Shown here in pieces: positions 43,257-52,083 of a stretch of DNA of 64,000 nucleotides (position 1 is the stretch's first letter; every line of letters starts with the position of its first letter). Location of the stretch: the NCBI RefSeq assembly GCF_000769405.2, contig NZ_CP053440.1, forward strand, positions 806,001 to 870,000, in the 5' to 3' direction. The notes under the pieces were generated by a model. It made no database searches and was not told the origin of the DNA. It saw only the letters and a program-made list of their open reading frames with translations. A program made the translations under genes and the position numbers. The DNA comes from Rhizobium brockwellii (lineage in GTDB: Bacteria > Pseudomonadota > Alphaproteobacteria > Rhizobiales > Rhizobiaceae).

Positions 43257-43925
43257 ATGAGACTGCTTGTGGTGGAGGACAACAAGGATCTGGCGGCCTG
43301 GCTGGGCAAAGCCCTGCGACAGGCGCAGTATGCTATCGACATTGCTCACGACGGCGAGGACGCTGAGCATTTGCTCAAGGTGGCTGAGTATTCGGCGATG
43401 ATCTTGGACCTGGCGCTGCCCAAACTTGACGGATTGACGCTTTTGAAGCGATTGCGGCAGTCCGGGAGCAAGCTGCCGGTCATCATCTTGACCGCCAATG
43501 CCAGCCTGGACGGCCGTGTTGCAGGGCTTGACAGCGGTGCCGACGACTATCTCGCCAAACCCTTCGAAATCGCCGAACTCGAAGCGAGAATCCGTGCAGT
43601 GATCCGCCGTGGCCAGGACCGGGCATCGTCGGAAATCACCGTCGGCAACCTGCGCTTCTCCGGTGGGACGCGGCAGTTTTTCGTCGCAGGCGAGCCGCTG
43701 CAACTGACGCCGCGCGAATATGCGGTTCTTGAACAGCTCGTCATGAAGCTTGGCTACACCGTCTCGAAGGCCGCCCTTTCTGAAAGCGTGTTCGGGTTCG
43801 ACGACGAAGCGGATCCGAGCGCCATCGAAATCTACGTCCACAGGCTGCGAAAGAAGCTCGAGAGCAGTTCGGTTCAAATCGCCACATTGCGCGGACTTGG
43901 TTATCTCCTCAGACATGTCCAGTAG
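43257..43925 (+). CDS. OmpR-family response regulator (TctD/QseB-like)
   Basis: A 222-residue response regulator. The receiver domain has the acidic pocket LLVVEDNKD, the phosphorylated Asp in MILDLALPKLDG (about residue 51), Thr in VIILTANAS and Lys in DDYLAKPFE. The winged-helix output domain is C-terminal (TPREYAVLEQLV, IEIYVHRLRKKLESSSVQIA). It is controlled by the sensor kinase that overlaps its 3' end by 11 bases. AAGGAGG precedes the start. Confidence 0.93.
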   Translation: MRLLVVEDNKDLAAWLGKALRQAQYAIDIAHDGEDAEHLLKVAEYSAMILDLALPKLDGLTLLKRLRQSGSKLPVIILTANASLDGRVAGLDSGADDYLAKPFEIAELEARIRAVIRRGQDRASSEITVGNLRFSGGTRQFFVAGEPLQLTPREYAVLEQLVMKLGYTVSKAALSESVFGFDDEADPSAIEIYVHRLRKKLESSSVQIATLRGLGYLLRHVQ

Positions 43926-45315
43926 CCTCGTCACCAAGGTGGGCGCGACGATCGCGCGGCTCAGCCAGAGCCTGAGGGTGCAGTTGCTCTGCTGGGTGCT
44001 GCTGACCCTGTTCGGCGCGATCGGCTTCAATCTCTACGACAGCTTCTGGACGGCGGACGCAACAGCAAAGCTGGTGACGGATCGAACACTTCTGGCATCG
44101 GCGCGTGTTATTGCCGAAGCCGTCCGCGTCGACGAGGGCGGCAATGTTCAGGTGGACGTGCCGCCTTCAGCGCTGGAGATGTTTGACACGGGCTTCGGCG
44201 ACCGGGTGTCCTATCAGGTCATCACCGCATGGGGCAGTCTGGTCAGCGGCTTTCCCGACCTGCCGTTGCCGGCCGTCCATCTGACCGGTGAGGATCGCGC
44301 GTTCCACGGTGCCGATGTGCGCGTCCTGATGCTCGATCATCCTGTCGTCGGCCTTCCCGATGACGGCGCGATCTCCGTGACCGTCGCCGTTACGCATAAC
44401 AGCCAGTATGCGATGCGAAGGCAGTTGTGGCTCTCAGACTTTTCGAAGCAGTTCGTGCTCGTCTTCGTCGCAAGCCTGGTGACCATCCTTGGCCTTCAGC
44501 GGGGTCTGGCCCCTGCTCTGAGACTGCGGGGCGCCCTGCGCCAGCGCGGGCGCAACCGTCTCGATCCGCTGCCGCCGGAGATGGTGCAGAGCGAGTTGCA
44601 GCCGCTCGTTCACGCCCTGAACGACTACATGGAGCGTGTCCAGAACCAGATGGCCGCGCAGCGACGATTCGTATCGAATGCTGCGCACCAATTGCGAACA
44701 CCGCTGGCGCTGATTTCGACGCAGGCGAGCGTGGCGTCCCGCGAAGCCGATGCGGCCCGCCGCGACGAGGCGCTTTTCGCCCTTCGCAGCAGCACGAAGC
44801 AGATTTCGCGTCTGGCCAGCCAGCTCCTCACCTTGTCGCGGGCCGAGCCGGGAAGCCGGCGCCCGCGCAGCGATGCGACCGACCTTACGAAGGCTGCCCG
44901 CGAGATCCTGGAAGCGCTTGCCGAAGAGGCGCTGAGGCGCAACATCGACGTCGGCTTGGAGGCGGTCCGCCCGGTCATTGTCGACGGCGACGCGACGATG
45001 TTGCGCGAGATGTTGGTCAACCTCATAGACAATGCGCTCCGCTATACCCGCCCGAATGGACGTGTGACCGTCGCTGTCGAGCAGGCGGACGGCAACGCCG
45101 TGGTAACCGTCGAGGACAACTGGCCGGGTATTCCGAGCGGGGAGCGCGAGCAGGTTTTCGAACGATTCTACCGGGTCATGGGGACCGAAGGCGAGGGGAG
45201 CGGTCTAGGGCTTGCGATCGTTCGGGAAGTCGTCGAAGGCGCCGGAGGTTCGGTCTCGCTCGATGATGCGGAAGGTGGTGGGCTTATCGTGACCGTGCGG
45301 CTGCCGCTCATGTGA
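43915..45315 (+). CDS. Sensor histidine kinase (TctE/QseC-like), altered G1 box
   Basis: A 466-residue membrane sensor. Helices lie at about 24-44 (LLCWVLLTLFGAIGFNLYDS) and 175-195 (FVLVFVASLVTILGLQRGLA), flanking a periplasmic domain. The H-box is FVSNAAHQLRTPLALI, the N-box MLVNLIDNALRYTRPNG and the G2 box GEGSGLGLAIVREV. The G1 box reads VEDNWPGIP where VEDNGPGIP is expected, so one of its glycines is Trp. The ATG at 43915 overlaps the regulator gene. The signal is unknown; TctE-like kinases often respond to tricarboxylates. Confidence 0.92.
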   Translation: MSSSLVTKVGATIARLSQSLRVQLLCWVLLTLFGAIGFNLYDSFWTADATAKLVTDRTLLASARVIAEAVRVDEGGNVQVDVPPSALEMFDTGFGDRVSYQVITAWGSLVSGFPDLPLPAVHLTGEDRAFHGADVRVLMLDHPVVGLPDDGAISVTVAVTHNSQYAMRRQLWLSDFSKQFVLVFVASLVTILGLQRGLAPALRLRGALRQRGRNRLDPLPPEMVQSELQPLVHALNDYMERVQNQMAAQRRFVSNAAHQLRTPLALISTQASVASREADAARRDEALFALRSSTKQISRLASQLLTLSRAEPGSRRPRSDATDLTKAAREILEALAEEALRRNIDVGLEAVRPVIVDGDATMLREMLVNLIDNALRYTRPNGRVTVAVEQADGNAVVTVEDNWPGIPSGEREQVFERFYRVMGTEGEGSGLGLAIVREVVEGAGGSVSLDDAEGGGLIVTVRLPLM

Positions 45316-45363
45316 ACCCGAATCCAAAGCAACGCACATTTCAAGATTGACTGCATCAAATGA

Positions 45364-45391
45364 AGAAGGCCGGGAATGTGCCCGGCCTTCT
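45364..45391 (+). terminator. Hairpin after the sensor kinase gene
   Basis: Arms AGAAGGCCGGG and CCCGGCCTTCT with a six-base loop, 48 bases after the kinase stop. Only a short T-containing stretch follows (TGTTCGATCT), so it is a moderate terminator, possibly acting in both directions. Confidence 0.65.
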
Positions 45392-45403
45392 GTTCGATCT
45401 GCC

Positions 45404-45507
45404 TTACAGCGCCGCGCGTCTTTTCAGACGCGCAAAGGACGCTGTAACACTTTGAATCGCTGCATAATTTTATCCTGAAATCGATTCCGATTTAAGGAAC
45501 TATGCAG
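45404..45507. repeat. RIME-type rhizobial palindromic repeat
   Basis: Three nested dyads: TTACAGCG/CGCTGTAA around GCGCGTC/GACGCGC, and CTGCATA/TATGCAG around AAATCGATTCCGATTT. The layout fits the mosaic elements repeated in Rhizobium genomes. It sits between the two convergent transcripts. Confidence 0.7.
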
Positions 45508-45526
45508 TAGGAGGAGGTCGATTTGA

Positions 45527-46408
45527 TCACTGGGTATCGAGGTGCTGCTGCGGGCGCCATTTTGCCAGGCGGTTCTCGATCAATGTCATGATGTATTCGG
45601 CAAAAAGCGTGACGACCATGACGAGGAGGATTGCCGCGAACATGCCGGCGGCATCGAACGTACCCTTGGCGATCGAGATGAGCTGGCCGATGCCGAAGCG
45701 GGCGCCGACGAATTCGCCCACGATTGCGCCGATGATCGCGAAACCGAAGGACACGTGCAGACTGGCGAAGATCCAGCTCATTGCCGACGGGATGACCACC
45801 GTGCGGGTGACCTGCCAATCCGAGGCGCCGAGAATGCGGGCATTGGCGATCATATTGCGGTCGGCCTCGCGCACTCCCTGGAAGGCGTTTGCAAAGACCA
45901 CGAAGAACACCATGATGAAGGCGAGAGCAACCTTGGAGGGCAGACCGAGACCCATGATCATGATGAAGATGGGGGCGAGAACGACGCGCGGTATCGAGTT
46001 GATCGCCTTGATATAGACGGAGAAAATGTCCGACAGGAAGCGGTTGCGGCCAAGACCAATGCCGACGAAGACGCCGGTGATCGAACCCGCGAAGAAGCCG
46101 ATCAAGGCCTCCTCCATCGTCACCCATAGATTATACCAGAGCGAACCCTCCGTGGTGCCTTCGGTTGCCCATTCGTAGAGGCGCTGAATGACGCCGCTTG
46201 GGCTCGAATAGAAGAACGGATCGATCCATTGCATGTTGGAAGACAGCTCCCACATGCCGATCACGAAGACCAGGATGGCGATCTGCCAGAAGCGCACCAG
46301 CGTCTTGCGCCGGCGCATTGCCTTCAGCGCCGACGCCTCGATTTCCGTGTCCGACGTGCCCGGCCGAAACATGGTGGCCGAACCGGCCTCAAGTGTGGTG
46401 TGTGCCAT
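45527..46408 (-). CDS. ABC transporter permease (NitT/TauT/SsuC type)
   Basis: A 293-residue permease with about six membrane helices and the family loop READRNMIANARILGASDWQ that contacts the ATPase. The N-terminal 35 residues are cytoplasmic. It imports the small molecule bound by the 47.3-48.3 kb binding protein, of the nitrate/sulfonate/taurine or pyrimidine-precursor class. The ATG at 46408 follows GGGAGG. It lies 11 bases after the ATPase gene and is the last gene of its operon. Confidence 0.9.
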   Translation of the reverse strand: MAHTTLEAGSATMFRPGTSDTEIEASALKAMRRRKTLVRFWQIAILVFVIGMWELSSNMQWIDPFFYSSPSGVIQRLYEWATEGTTEGSLWYNLWVTMEEALIGFFAGSITGVFVGIGLGRNRFLSDIFSVYIKAINSIPRVVLAPIFIMIMGLGLPSKVALAFIMVFFVVFANAFQGVREADRNMIANARILGASDWQVTRTVVIPSAMSWIFASLHVSFGFAIIGAIVGEFVGARFGIGQLISIAKGTFDAAGMFAAILLVMVVTLFAEYIMTLIENRLAKWRPQQHLDTQ

Positions 46409-46419
46409 GATATCCTCCC

Positions 46420-47238
46420 TCAGGCCGCTTCGCTCGCGCGGCGGTAGCTGGTCTCCACTTCCTCGCGGAGGTCCTCCCAGATCGTCTTGCAGTAGTCGAT
46501 GAAGCTCTGCTCGTAGCGGATTTCCGACACGACGCGCGGGCGGGGGAGATCGATCGTGTAGACCGACTTTACCGTCGCGGGACCGGCGGTCAGGACATAG
46601 ACCTTGTCGGCAAGGGCGACAGCCTCTTCGAGGTCGTGGGTCACGAACACCACCGAGGCCTTGCGTTCCGCCCACAGTTTCAAGAGCTCTTCATGCATGA
46701 CGGTGCGGGTCTGGACGTCGAGGGCCGAGAAAGGCTCGTCCATCAGCAGGATTTCCGGCTCGTTGATGAAGGTCTGGGCCAGGGAGACGCGCTTGCGCAT
46801 GCCGCCAGAAAGCTGGTGGGGGTAATGATGGAGAAATTTCGAAAGGCCGACGCGGGCCAGCCAGTCGCGCGCGCTCTTTTCCGCCTCAGTGCGCGACTTG
46901 CCGCGAAACAGCGGACCGGCCATGACGTTGTCGATCACGTTCTTCCAGGGAAAGAGTGCGTCGGTCTGGAATACGAAGCCGACACGCCGGTCAATGCCGG
47001 TGATCGGACCGCCCATCAGCCGGACTTCACCGGCACTCGGGCGTGCGAGACCCGTCACAAGGTTGAGCGTCGTCGATTTGCCGCATCCGGTAGGGCCGAC
47101 GACGGCAACGAACTCTCCGCGGGCGACCGTCATGTTGAAATCGCGCAAGGCCGTAAGGGACTTGCCGGTGGGTGAGACGAAGCGGCGGCTGACGTTGATC
47201 AGCTCGATCGCCGGGATCTGGTTCTTGTCATGTTGCAT
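46420..47238 (-). CDS. ABC transporter ATP-binding protein (NitT/TauT type)
   Basis: A 272-residue ATPase. Walker A is VVGPTGCGKSTTLNLVTGLA, the signature LSGGMRKRVSLAQTFINEPE, Walker B ILLMDEPFSALDVQTRTVMH and the switch His in FVTHDLEEAV. It lacks the TOBE extension of the sugar ATPases, as expected for the NitT/TauT group. The start at 47238 follows AGGT; the 15 earlier codons are discarded. It is the middle gene of the three-gene operon. Confidence 0.92.
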   Translation of the reverse strand: MQHDKNQIPAIELINVSRRFVSPTGKSLTALRDFNMTVARGEFVAVVGPTGCGKSTTLNLVTGLARPSAGEVRLMGGPITGIDRRVGFVFQTDALFPWKNVIDNVMAGPLFRGKSRTEAEKSARDWLARVGLSKFLHHYPHQLSGGMRKRVSLAQTFINEPEILLMDEPFSALDVQTRTVMHEELLKLWAERKASVVFVTHDLEEAVALADKVYVLTAGPATVKSVYTIDLPRPRVVSEIRYEQSFIDYCKTIWEDLREEVETSYRRASEAA

Positions 47239-47297
47239 GATGATACCTGAGGCGTGCTTTGGGCGCGTGCACGCAATGCCCATGGATCGATCGGGAG

Positions 47298-47325
47298 GTC
47301 GCTTCCGGTTGGGACCGGAAGCGAC
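47298..47325 (-). terminator. Hairpin between binding-protein and ATPase genes
   Basis: Arms GTCGCTTCCGGT and ACCGGAAGCGAC with a four-base loop, just after the binding-protein stop. No T-run follows in the minus direction, so it more likely protects the binding-protein mRNA than ends it. Confidence 0.6.
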
Positions 47326-47333
47326 ACGACGCC

Positions 47334-48347
47334 TTACTTGACGTTCTTGACGAATTCCGTCGTGTAGGTCTTGGAAAGGTCGATCTGCTTACCTTTGACG
47401 TTCTTGGAGAACTCCGAGAGCACGGCAAGCACGGTCTTCGGACCGTCTTCCGGCATGACGCCATCCGGTGTGAACATGCCCTTGCCGTCGTCGAGAGCCT
47501 TGATGTAGCCGTCCTTGTCGCCGACGTAGAAGTCCTTCGGCATCTTGTCCGCGATCTCGGCGGCGGAATGCGTGTTGATGTAGCGCAGCGTCTTGACGAA
47601 GGCGTTGGCGAGCTTCTGTGCCTCTTCCTTGTGCGCGTCGACCCAGGAGGCTTCCATGTAGAGCGAGGCGGCCGGATAGGTGCCACCGAGCGCCTGGCGG
47701 GTCGACTCGACCGTGCGCATATCGACAAGCACGCTTGCCTCGCCGGTCTTGATCATGCGCGAGATCGTCGGCTCGGTCGTCATGCCGGCCTGGATCTGAT
47801 CCTGTTGCATGGCCGCGATGAAGGTGCCGCCGGCGCCGACTGGAACCGTCACGACGTCACCGGGCTTCAGGCCAGCCTTCGAGGCCATGAAGAGGGTCAG
47901 GAAGTTGGTGGACGAGCCGAGACCGGTGACGCCGAGGGTCTTACCTTTGAAGTCGGCCGGAGATTTGATGTCAGGATGTTTGCTCGAAACCATCTCGACT
48001 TCGCCCGGCGCCTGGCTGAACTGGACGATGGATTCGACGAATTTGCCTTTGGCCTGCAGGTCCACACAGTGGTCGTAGAAGCCGACCACGCCCTGGACGG
48101 CGCCGGCCAGAAGCTGGTTTTCGGCATCGACGCCGGCAGCTTCGTTCAGCAGCTCGACGTCGAGACCCTCGTCCTTGAAGTATCCGAGCGATTCGGCAAG
48201 CTTGGCGGGCAGATAGATCTGCTTCTCATAACCGCCGACCATGATGGTGATCTTATCGGCCGCATGTGCGGCGCTGGTAGTGAAAGATGCTGCGGCGAGA
48301 AGCGTCGAAAAAGCGACGGTGTGAAAAAGGCTGCGTGAAGAACGCAT
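47334..48347 (-). CDS. ABC transporter substrate-binding protein (NitT/TauT, NMT1/THI5-like)
   Basis: A 337-residue periplasmic protein with signal peptide LFHTVAFSTLLAAASFTTSA and cleavage near AHA-ADK. The mature part has the NMT1/THI5-like start ITIMVGGYEKQIYLPAKLAE and GKTLGVTGLGSSTNFLTLFM, the ligand-site block. The ligand class ranges from nitrate and sulfonates to pyrimidine precursors and cannot be narrowed. AGGAGGAG precedes the ATG at 48347. It is the first gene of the operon. The regulator of the operon may be the FadR-type protein on the other side of a 377-base gap. Confidence 0.92.
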   Translation of the reverse strand: MRSSRSLFHTVAFSTLLAAASFTTSAAHAADKITIMVGGYEKQIYLPAKLAESLGYFKDEGLDVELLNEAAGVDAENQLLAGAVQGVVGFYDHCVDLQAKGKFVESIVQFSQAPGEVEMVSSKHPDIKSPADFKGKTLGVTGLGSSTNFLTLFMASKAGLKPGDVVTVPVGAGGTFIAAMQQDQIQAGMTTEPTISRMIKTGEASVLVDMRTVESTRQALGGTYPAASLYMEASWVDAHKEEAQKLANAFVKTLRYINTHSAAEIADKMPKDFYVGDKDGYIKALDDGKGMFTPDGVMPEDGPKTVLAVLSEFSKNVKGKQIDLSKTYTTEFVKNVK

Positions 48348-48452
48348 TGAAATCTCCTCCTGTGGTTGGCTGGCATCGTCGTCTCGCCACCTTGACCGTG
48401 TCTCCTCCACGATGCCGCCCTTTCCTATGACGTCGAAGCTTTCAACTAGCTT

Positions 48453-48644
48453 TCAGTCGCGGATGGGCAGGCAGCCCGTCTCATCCCGCTCATGCACCAC
48501 CCGTCGCAGAGCGCGGGAGCAATGAGCGCACCTGCATTTCTTAAGCCGGATGCGCTGTCCCTTCCACACACATATGCCGCAGACATATCTTTTCTTTCCG
48601 AGCGCATCGCCAGCGTTCAGCCTTTTCGGTAGCCGCTCCAACAA
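48453..48644 (-). CDS. Doubtful small Cys-rich ORF in the 48.35-48.72 kb gap
   Basis: A 63-codon frame with VCGICVWKGQRIRLKKCRCA followed by HCSR, that is two Cys pairs that could bind a metal. There is no clear ribosome site, and no homologue comes to mind. Apart from this frame the 377-base gap between the binding-protein gene and the FadR-type gene shows nothing assignable. It may simply be the upstream regulatory region of the ABC operon. Confidence 0.25.
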   Translation of the reverse strand: MLERLPKRLNAGDALGKKRYVCGICVWKGQRIRLKKCRCAHCSRALRRVVHERDETGCLPIRD

Positions 48645-48724
48645 GAAAATCGTGAGACGATATGTCCGCGGCCGTCATGGTCATCTGATGATCGGCTGGA
48701 ACGTGTGAGCTCTTGGATCGGATG

Positions 48725-49453
48725 TCAGCTCGTAAAGCTTCGCAGATCTCTCAGCAGGTTGCGGTACCTGGCCTGGCTGCCGACCAGATGCTCGCGCATG
48801 GCGTTGCGGGCGGCCTGATCGTCCCTGTCCGAGATGGCGACGACGATCGCCTCGTGCTCTCTGTGGATCAGCTTTCGGTAGGCGGTCTGTTCGGCTGTCC
48901 TCGATTCCGGGACGAGCCTCGACTGCGGGATGATCGCCGAACCCTGGGACTCCAGGAACTGCCTGAACAGCGGATTGTTCGTGGCTTCCGCGATCGCGGC
49001 ATGGAGATCGAGATCCGCATCGCGAATGGATTGATCACTCTCGATGCATTGAAGGATTTTCCGGTGGCATTCGAATATCGCCTCCTCCTGTGCTGGCGAG
49101 CGGCGCAGGGCCGCGAGGCCTGCCGCTTCGATTTCGACAGGTGTTCTGATCTCGAGTACTTCAAGATCGGAGGCGACGCGGGCCTTGTCGACTTTCCGCG
49201 CGGAGAGAGCCGGATCGGCGCCGAGTACGAAAATCCCGGCCCCCTGGCGCACCTCGACAAGGCCGTCGGAGCGAAGTGCGGCCACGGCCTCGCGCACGAC
49301 GGTGCGGCTGACGCCATGTGTTTCGGTCAACTCGTGTTCACTCGGAAGCTTGTCGCCAACGGAATATTGGCCGCTCAATATGGCTTGTCGGAGACTTTCG
49401 CCGACCTGTGTGACCAGCGACCCGGAGCCTTTGCTGCGATCCTTTACCTGCAT
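48725..49453 (-). CDS. FadR-family (GntR) transcriptional regulator
   Basis: A 242-residue regulator. The N-terminal winged helix has ESLRQAILSGQYSVGDKLPS, ELTETHGVSRTVVREAVAAL and LVEVRQGAGIFV. The C-terminal all-helical FCD domain has the metal-ligand pattern in RDADLDLHAAIAEATNNPLF and MREHL. Such repressors sense carboxylic acids or sugars acids. The ATG at 49453 has GAGG upstream and fits the family length; the frame continues with unlikely sequence. A TGTATGACAA motif at 49535 may be its own operator. Its targets are unknown. Confidence 0.88.
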   Translation of the reverse strand: MQVKDRSKGSGSLVTQVGESLRQAILSGQYSVGDKLPSEHELTETHGVSRTVVREAVAALRSDGLVEVRQGAGIFVLGADPALSARKVDKARVASDLEVLEIRTPVEIEAAGLAALRRSPAQEEAIFECHRKILQCIESDQSIRDADLDLHAAIAEATNNPLFRQFLESQGSAIIPQSRLVPESRTAEQTAYRKLIHREHEAIVVAISDRDDQAARNAMREHLVGSQARYRNLLRDLRSFTS

Positions 49454-49652
49454 AGCCTCGTCTGACCCCCGCATCGGCTTTGATCCGAATGCCGCCCAAA
49501 CCCTCAGCATTCCGACTTCACGATTCATCACACATGTATGACAAATTTCTTCATCGTTCAATGGATGAACGACCGGCCGCTGTTTCTTGATTGATTTTGC
49601 ATATGACCAGTGTTGGTAGGTATGATCGGGGAACGATGACGGGGAAGCTTCG

Positions 49653-49829
49653 ATGGGGACCGATTTGCCGGCCACACATGTTCCGCTGCCGCCTGCGCAG
49701 AAACAGCGCCGGCGTTTGACGCTAGAGGCGCTCGCCGAAGTGGACGAGGGAAATGCCGTCGATCACCAGTCGGTCCAGGCTTGGGCCGATAGCCTCGACG
49801 GCGACAGGCCGGTCTCGTTGCCTCGGTGA
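49653..49829 (+). CDS. Orphan ParD/RelB-like antitoxin-type small protein
   Basis: A 58-residue protein: PAQKQRRRLTLEALAEVDEG, then AVDHQSVQAWADSLDGDRP. This resembles short rhizobial CopG/ParD-like antitoxins whose genes usually precede a RelE/ParE toxin. No toxin frame follows; instead, a deletion scar begins about 20 bases later. The ATG follows GGGGAAGCTTCG. It may be a remnant or a solitary antitoxin. Confidence 0.45.
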   Translation: MGTDLPATHVPLPPAQKQRRRLTLEALAEVDEGNAVDHQSVQAWADSLDGDRPVSLPR

Positions 49830-49847
49830 TGAAGTTCAGGCAAGCAC

Positions 49848-49910
49848 TCACAGCCGCCTGGTCGACTCCCCGCGTACGAATCTCGGCGTCAGGATGAAAT
49901 CCTCAGGCGG
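49848..49910 (-). pseudogene. C-terminal remnant of a LacI-family regulator
   Basis: Read on the minus strand, the last 20 codons give APPEDFILTPRFVRGESTRR and then L-stop, which resembles the conserved end of LacI-type regulators. Nothing LacI-like lies upstream of it; at about 49905-49911 it meets the middle of a permease gene. The rest of the gene is gone. Confidence 0.45.
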
Positions 49911-50064
49911 TGCCACGCTTGGCTTTGCCATCTACCAGAAGGGCTTCACCAATTTCCAGATGGGCTATGCCTCGGCTCTCGCCTGGGTGATGTTCGTCAT
50001 GATCATGGCGCTCACCATCCTGCAGTTCCACATGCAGCGCAAATGGGTGCATTATGACGACTGA
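49906..50064 (+). pseudogene. C-terminal fragment of a MalF-type sugar permease
   Basis: About 52 codons survive: GGATLGFAIYQKGFTNFQMG, then YASALAWVMFVMIMALTILQ and RKWVHYDD. This is the end of the last membrane part of a MalF-like permease; the first 230 or so residues are missing. The frame runs into the MalG gene with the normal overlap, so the fragment is the remaining end of a real operon. The breakpoint coincides with the LacI remnant. Confidence 0.75.
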
Positions 50065-50938
50065 TCCGACTTCACGGCATCCGCATTCCGTGTCCCAGCA
50101 TCGTCACCGCATATTGCGGCGCGTCGGCACCTTCGTCAGCTACACGGCACTTTCGCTGATCGCGCTGCTTTTTCTCTTCCCCTTCTTCTGGATGGTGTCG
50201 AACGCGGTGCGCTCCAATGCCGAGGTGATGGCTGTGCCGGTCCGCATCTTCCCTGAGGAGTATCATTGGGGAACATTCGTCGAAGCCCTGGTTTCCCTGC
50301 CGTTCGGAACCTTCCTGTTGAATTCCTTCGTGGTCGCCTGCGGCGTTACGGCGATCGTGATTGCAGTATCCTGCCTTTCTGCCTACGCCTTCGCCCGCCT
50401 GAGGTTTCCCGGCCGGGAGGGGCTGCTGCTTACCTATCTCAGCACGCTGATGATCCCGCAGGTGATGCTGGTCATCCCGCTCTTCGTCATCGTCAGCAAG
50501 CTCGGCTGGATCAACACCTATCACGGCATGATCCTGCCGGTCGCCTTCAGCTCCTTCGGCACGTTTCTGCTGCGGCAGTTCATCCTCGGAATCCCTAAGG
50601 ATCTCGACGAGGCGGCGATGATGGACGGGGCTTCACGCCTGCGTATCCTGGTCATGATCATCGTTCCGCTTGCCATGCCGGCCATCGGCCTCTTGTCGCT
50701 GTTCACCTTCATCGCGCAGTGGAAGAGCTTCCTCTGGCCGCTGATCGCCACCAGCGGCGTCGAAATGGCCACGCTGCCGCTCGGGCTGACCCTGTTCCAG
50801 ACACAGCAGGGCACCGCGTGGAATTACATCATGGCTGGTGCGACGATCTCCATGGTGCCCGGCGTCATCCTGGCCATCGTGCTGCAGAGGGTGATCTACA
50901 AGGGTATCACCGTCAGCTCCGGCTTTGGTGGGCGCTAA
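50054..50938 (+). CDS. Carbohydrate ABC transporter permease (MalG type), orphaned
   Basis: A 294-residue, full-length permease with six membrane helices (TALSLIALLFLFPFFWMVSN first) and the EAA loop DLDEAAMMDGASRLRILVMI. Its ATG overlaps the end of the truncated MalF fragment. With the partner permease destroyed and no binding protein or ATPase next to it, it probably cannot form a transporter by itself. It may be a relic that has not yet decayed. Confidence 0.9.
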   Translation: MTTDPTSRHPHSVSQHRHRILRRVGTFVSYTALSLIALLFLFPFFWMVSNAVRSNAEVMAVPVRIFPEEYHWGTFVEALVSLPFGTFLLNSFVVACGVTAIVIAVSCLSAYAFARLRFPGREGLLLTYLSTLMIPQVMLVIPLFVIVSKLGWINTYHGMILPVAFSSFGTFLLRQFILGIPKDLDEAAMMDGASRLRILVMIIVPLAMPAIGLLSLFTFIAQWKSFLWPLIATSGVEMATLPLGLTLFQTQQGTAWNYIMAGATISMVPGVILAIVLQRVIYKGITVSSGFGGR

Positions 50939-50956
50939 TCTTCATAAGAACAAAGA

Positions 50957-50998
50957 CTTGAAGCGCATCGCATCAAGTTTGCTGTGATGCGCTTCAAG
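50957..50998 (+). terminator. Hairpin after the orphan MalG gene
   Basis: Arms CTTGAAGCGCATC and GATGCGCTTCAAG with a 16-base loop, 18 bases after the stop. A following T-run is absent. The rest of the gap up to 51140 is AT-richer and probably holds the promoter of the next operon. Confidence 0.55.
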
Positions 50999-51140
50999 CC
51001 CGGTCGATCGCCACCGAAGAAGGCGCGCCTGCCGCCGCAAGATCATACCCTCGCGCTTAACTTTTGCTTCCGGAAGAAAAGTAAAATTTAACCAAAATTT
51101 GAAATAACCGTTTTCATATCCGAATTGTGCAGGGGAATTC

Positions 51141-52070
51141 ATGAAAACGGCCACGCTTGCATCCATCGCCCTGGCGATATCGATCTCTGCTGCCCATGCC
51201 CAGACGATCGGGGTTTCGATGTCCGGTCTCGACAAATTCAGAACAGCACTTCTGAACGGCGTTGTCTCGCATGGGCAGACGATATCCGGCCTCAAACTCG
51301 TCACCGAGAATGCCAATGGCGACAAGGAGCTCCAGAAGCAGCAGGTGCAGAAGCTCATTGCCGACAAGGTCGACGCGATCATCCTTGCCGTCTCCGATGG
51401 CGACCTCGGGCCGCAAATGACCAAGATGGCGGCAGATGCCGGCATTCCGCTGGTCTACATCAACAACGTTCCTTCCAACCTCATGGACCTGCCTGACAAT
51501 CAGGTGGTGGTCGCCTCCAACGAGAAGGAATCCGGAACACTGGAGACCAAGCAGGTCTGCGCGCTCCTTAAAGGCAAAGGCCGTGTCGCCGTGCTGATGG
51601 GGGAACCTTTCCACGCCGCCGCCCGCGCCCGTACCCAGGACATCTCCGACGTCATCGCCACGCCGGATTGCAAGGGTCTTCAGATTGTTGAGCGGCAGGC
51701 GGCCTATTGGTCGAGCGATTATGCCGACCAGCAGATGCAGGAATGGCTGTCGGCCGGCGTCAAGTTCGACGCGGTCATCGCCAATAATGACGAGATGGCG
51801 CTCGGCGCGATCCGCGCCATGAAGAAGAACAATATCCCGATGAAGGACGTCGTCGTTGCCGGTGTCGACGCGACCGACGACGCGCTCGCCGCGATGGTAG
51901 CCGGCGATCTCGATGTCACCATTCTCCAGAGCGCCGTCGGGCAGGGCGCTGCCGCTGTCGATGCCGCCGTCAAGCTGATCCGCAAAGAGAAGGTGCCGCG
52001 CGAAAACAACGTTCCCTTCGAACTCGTCACACCTGAGAACATTGCCACCTATCTGCCGAAGAGCCAGTGA
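51141..52070 (+). CDS. Periplasmic sugar-binding protein (ribose-type, Peripla_BP_4)
   Basis: A 309-residue protein with signal peptide [20 protein letters not shown] cleaved after AHA. The mature protein has [37 protein letters not shown]-like [17 protein letters not shown] and [19 protein letters not shown], the pattern of ribose/galactose-type binding proteins. No ABC permease or ATPase gene is adjacent. It is followed after 13 bases by a chemoreceptor gene, so it probably works as a periplasmic ligand sensor for chemotaxis. Confidence 0.9.
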   Translation: MKTATLASIALAISISAAHAQTIGVSMSGLDKFRTALLNGVVSHGQTISGLKLVTENANGDKELQKQQVQKLIADKVDAIILAVSDGDLGPQMTKMAADAGIPLVYINNVPSNLMDLPDNQVVVASNEKESGTLETKQVCALLKGKGRVAVLMGEPFHAAARARTQDISDVIATPDCKGLQIVERQAAYWSSDYADQQMQEWLSAGVKFDAVIANNDEMALGAIRAMKKNNIPMKDVVVAGVDATDDALAAMVAGDLDVTILQSAVGQGAAAVDAAVKLIRKEKVPRENNVPFELVTPENIATYLPKSQ

Positions 52071-52083
52071 GCATAAGAGGACT

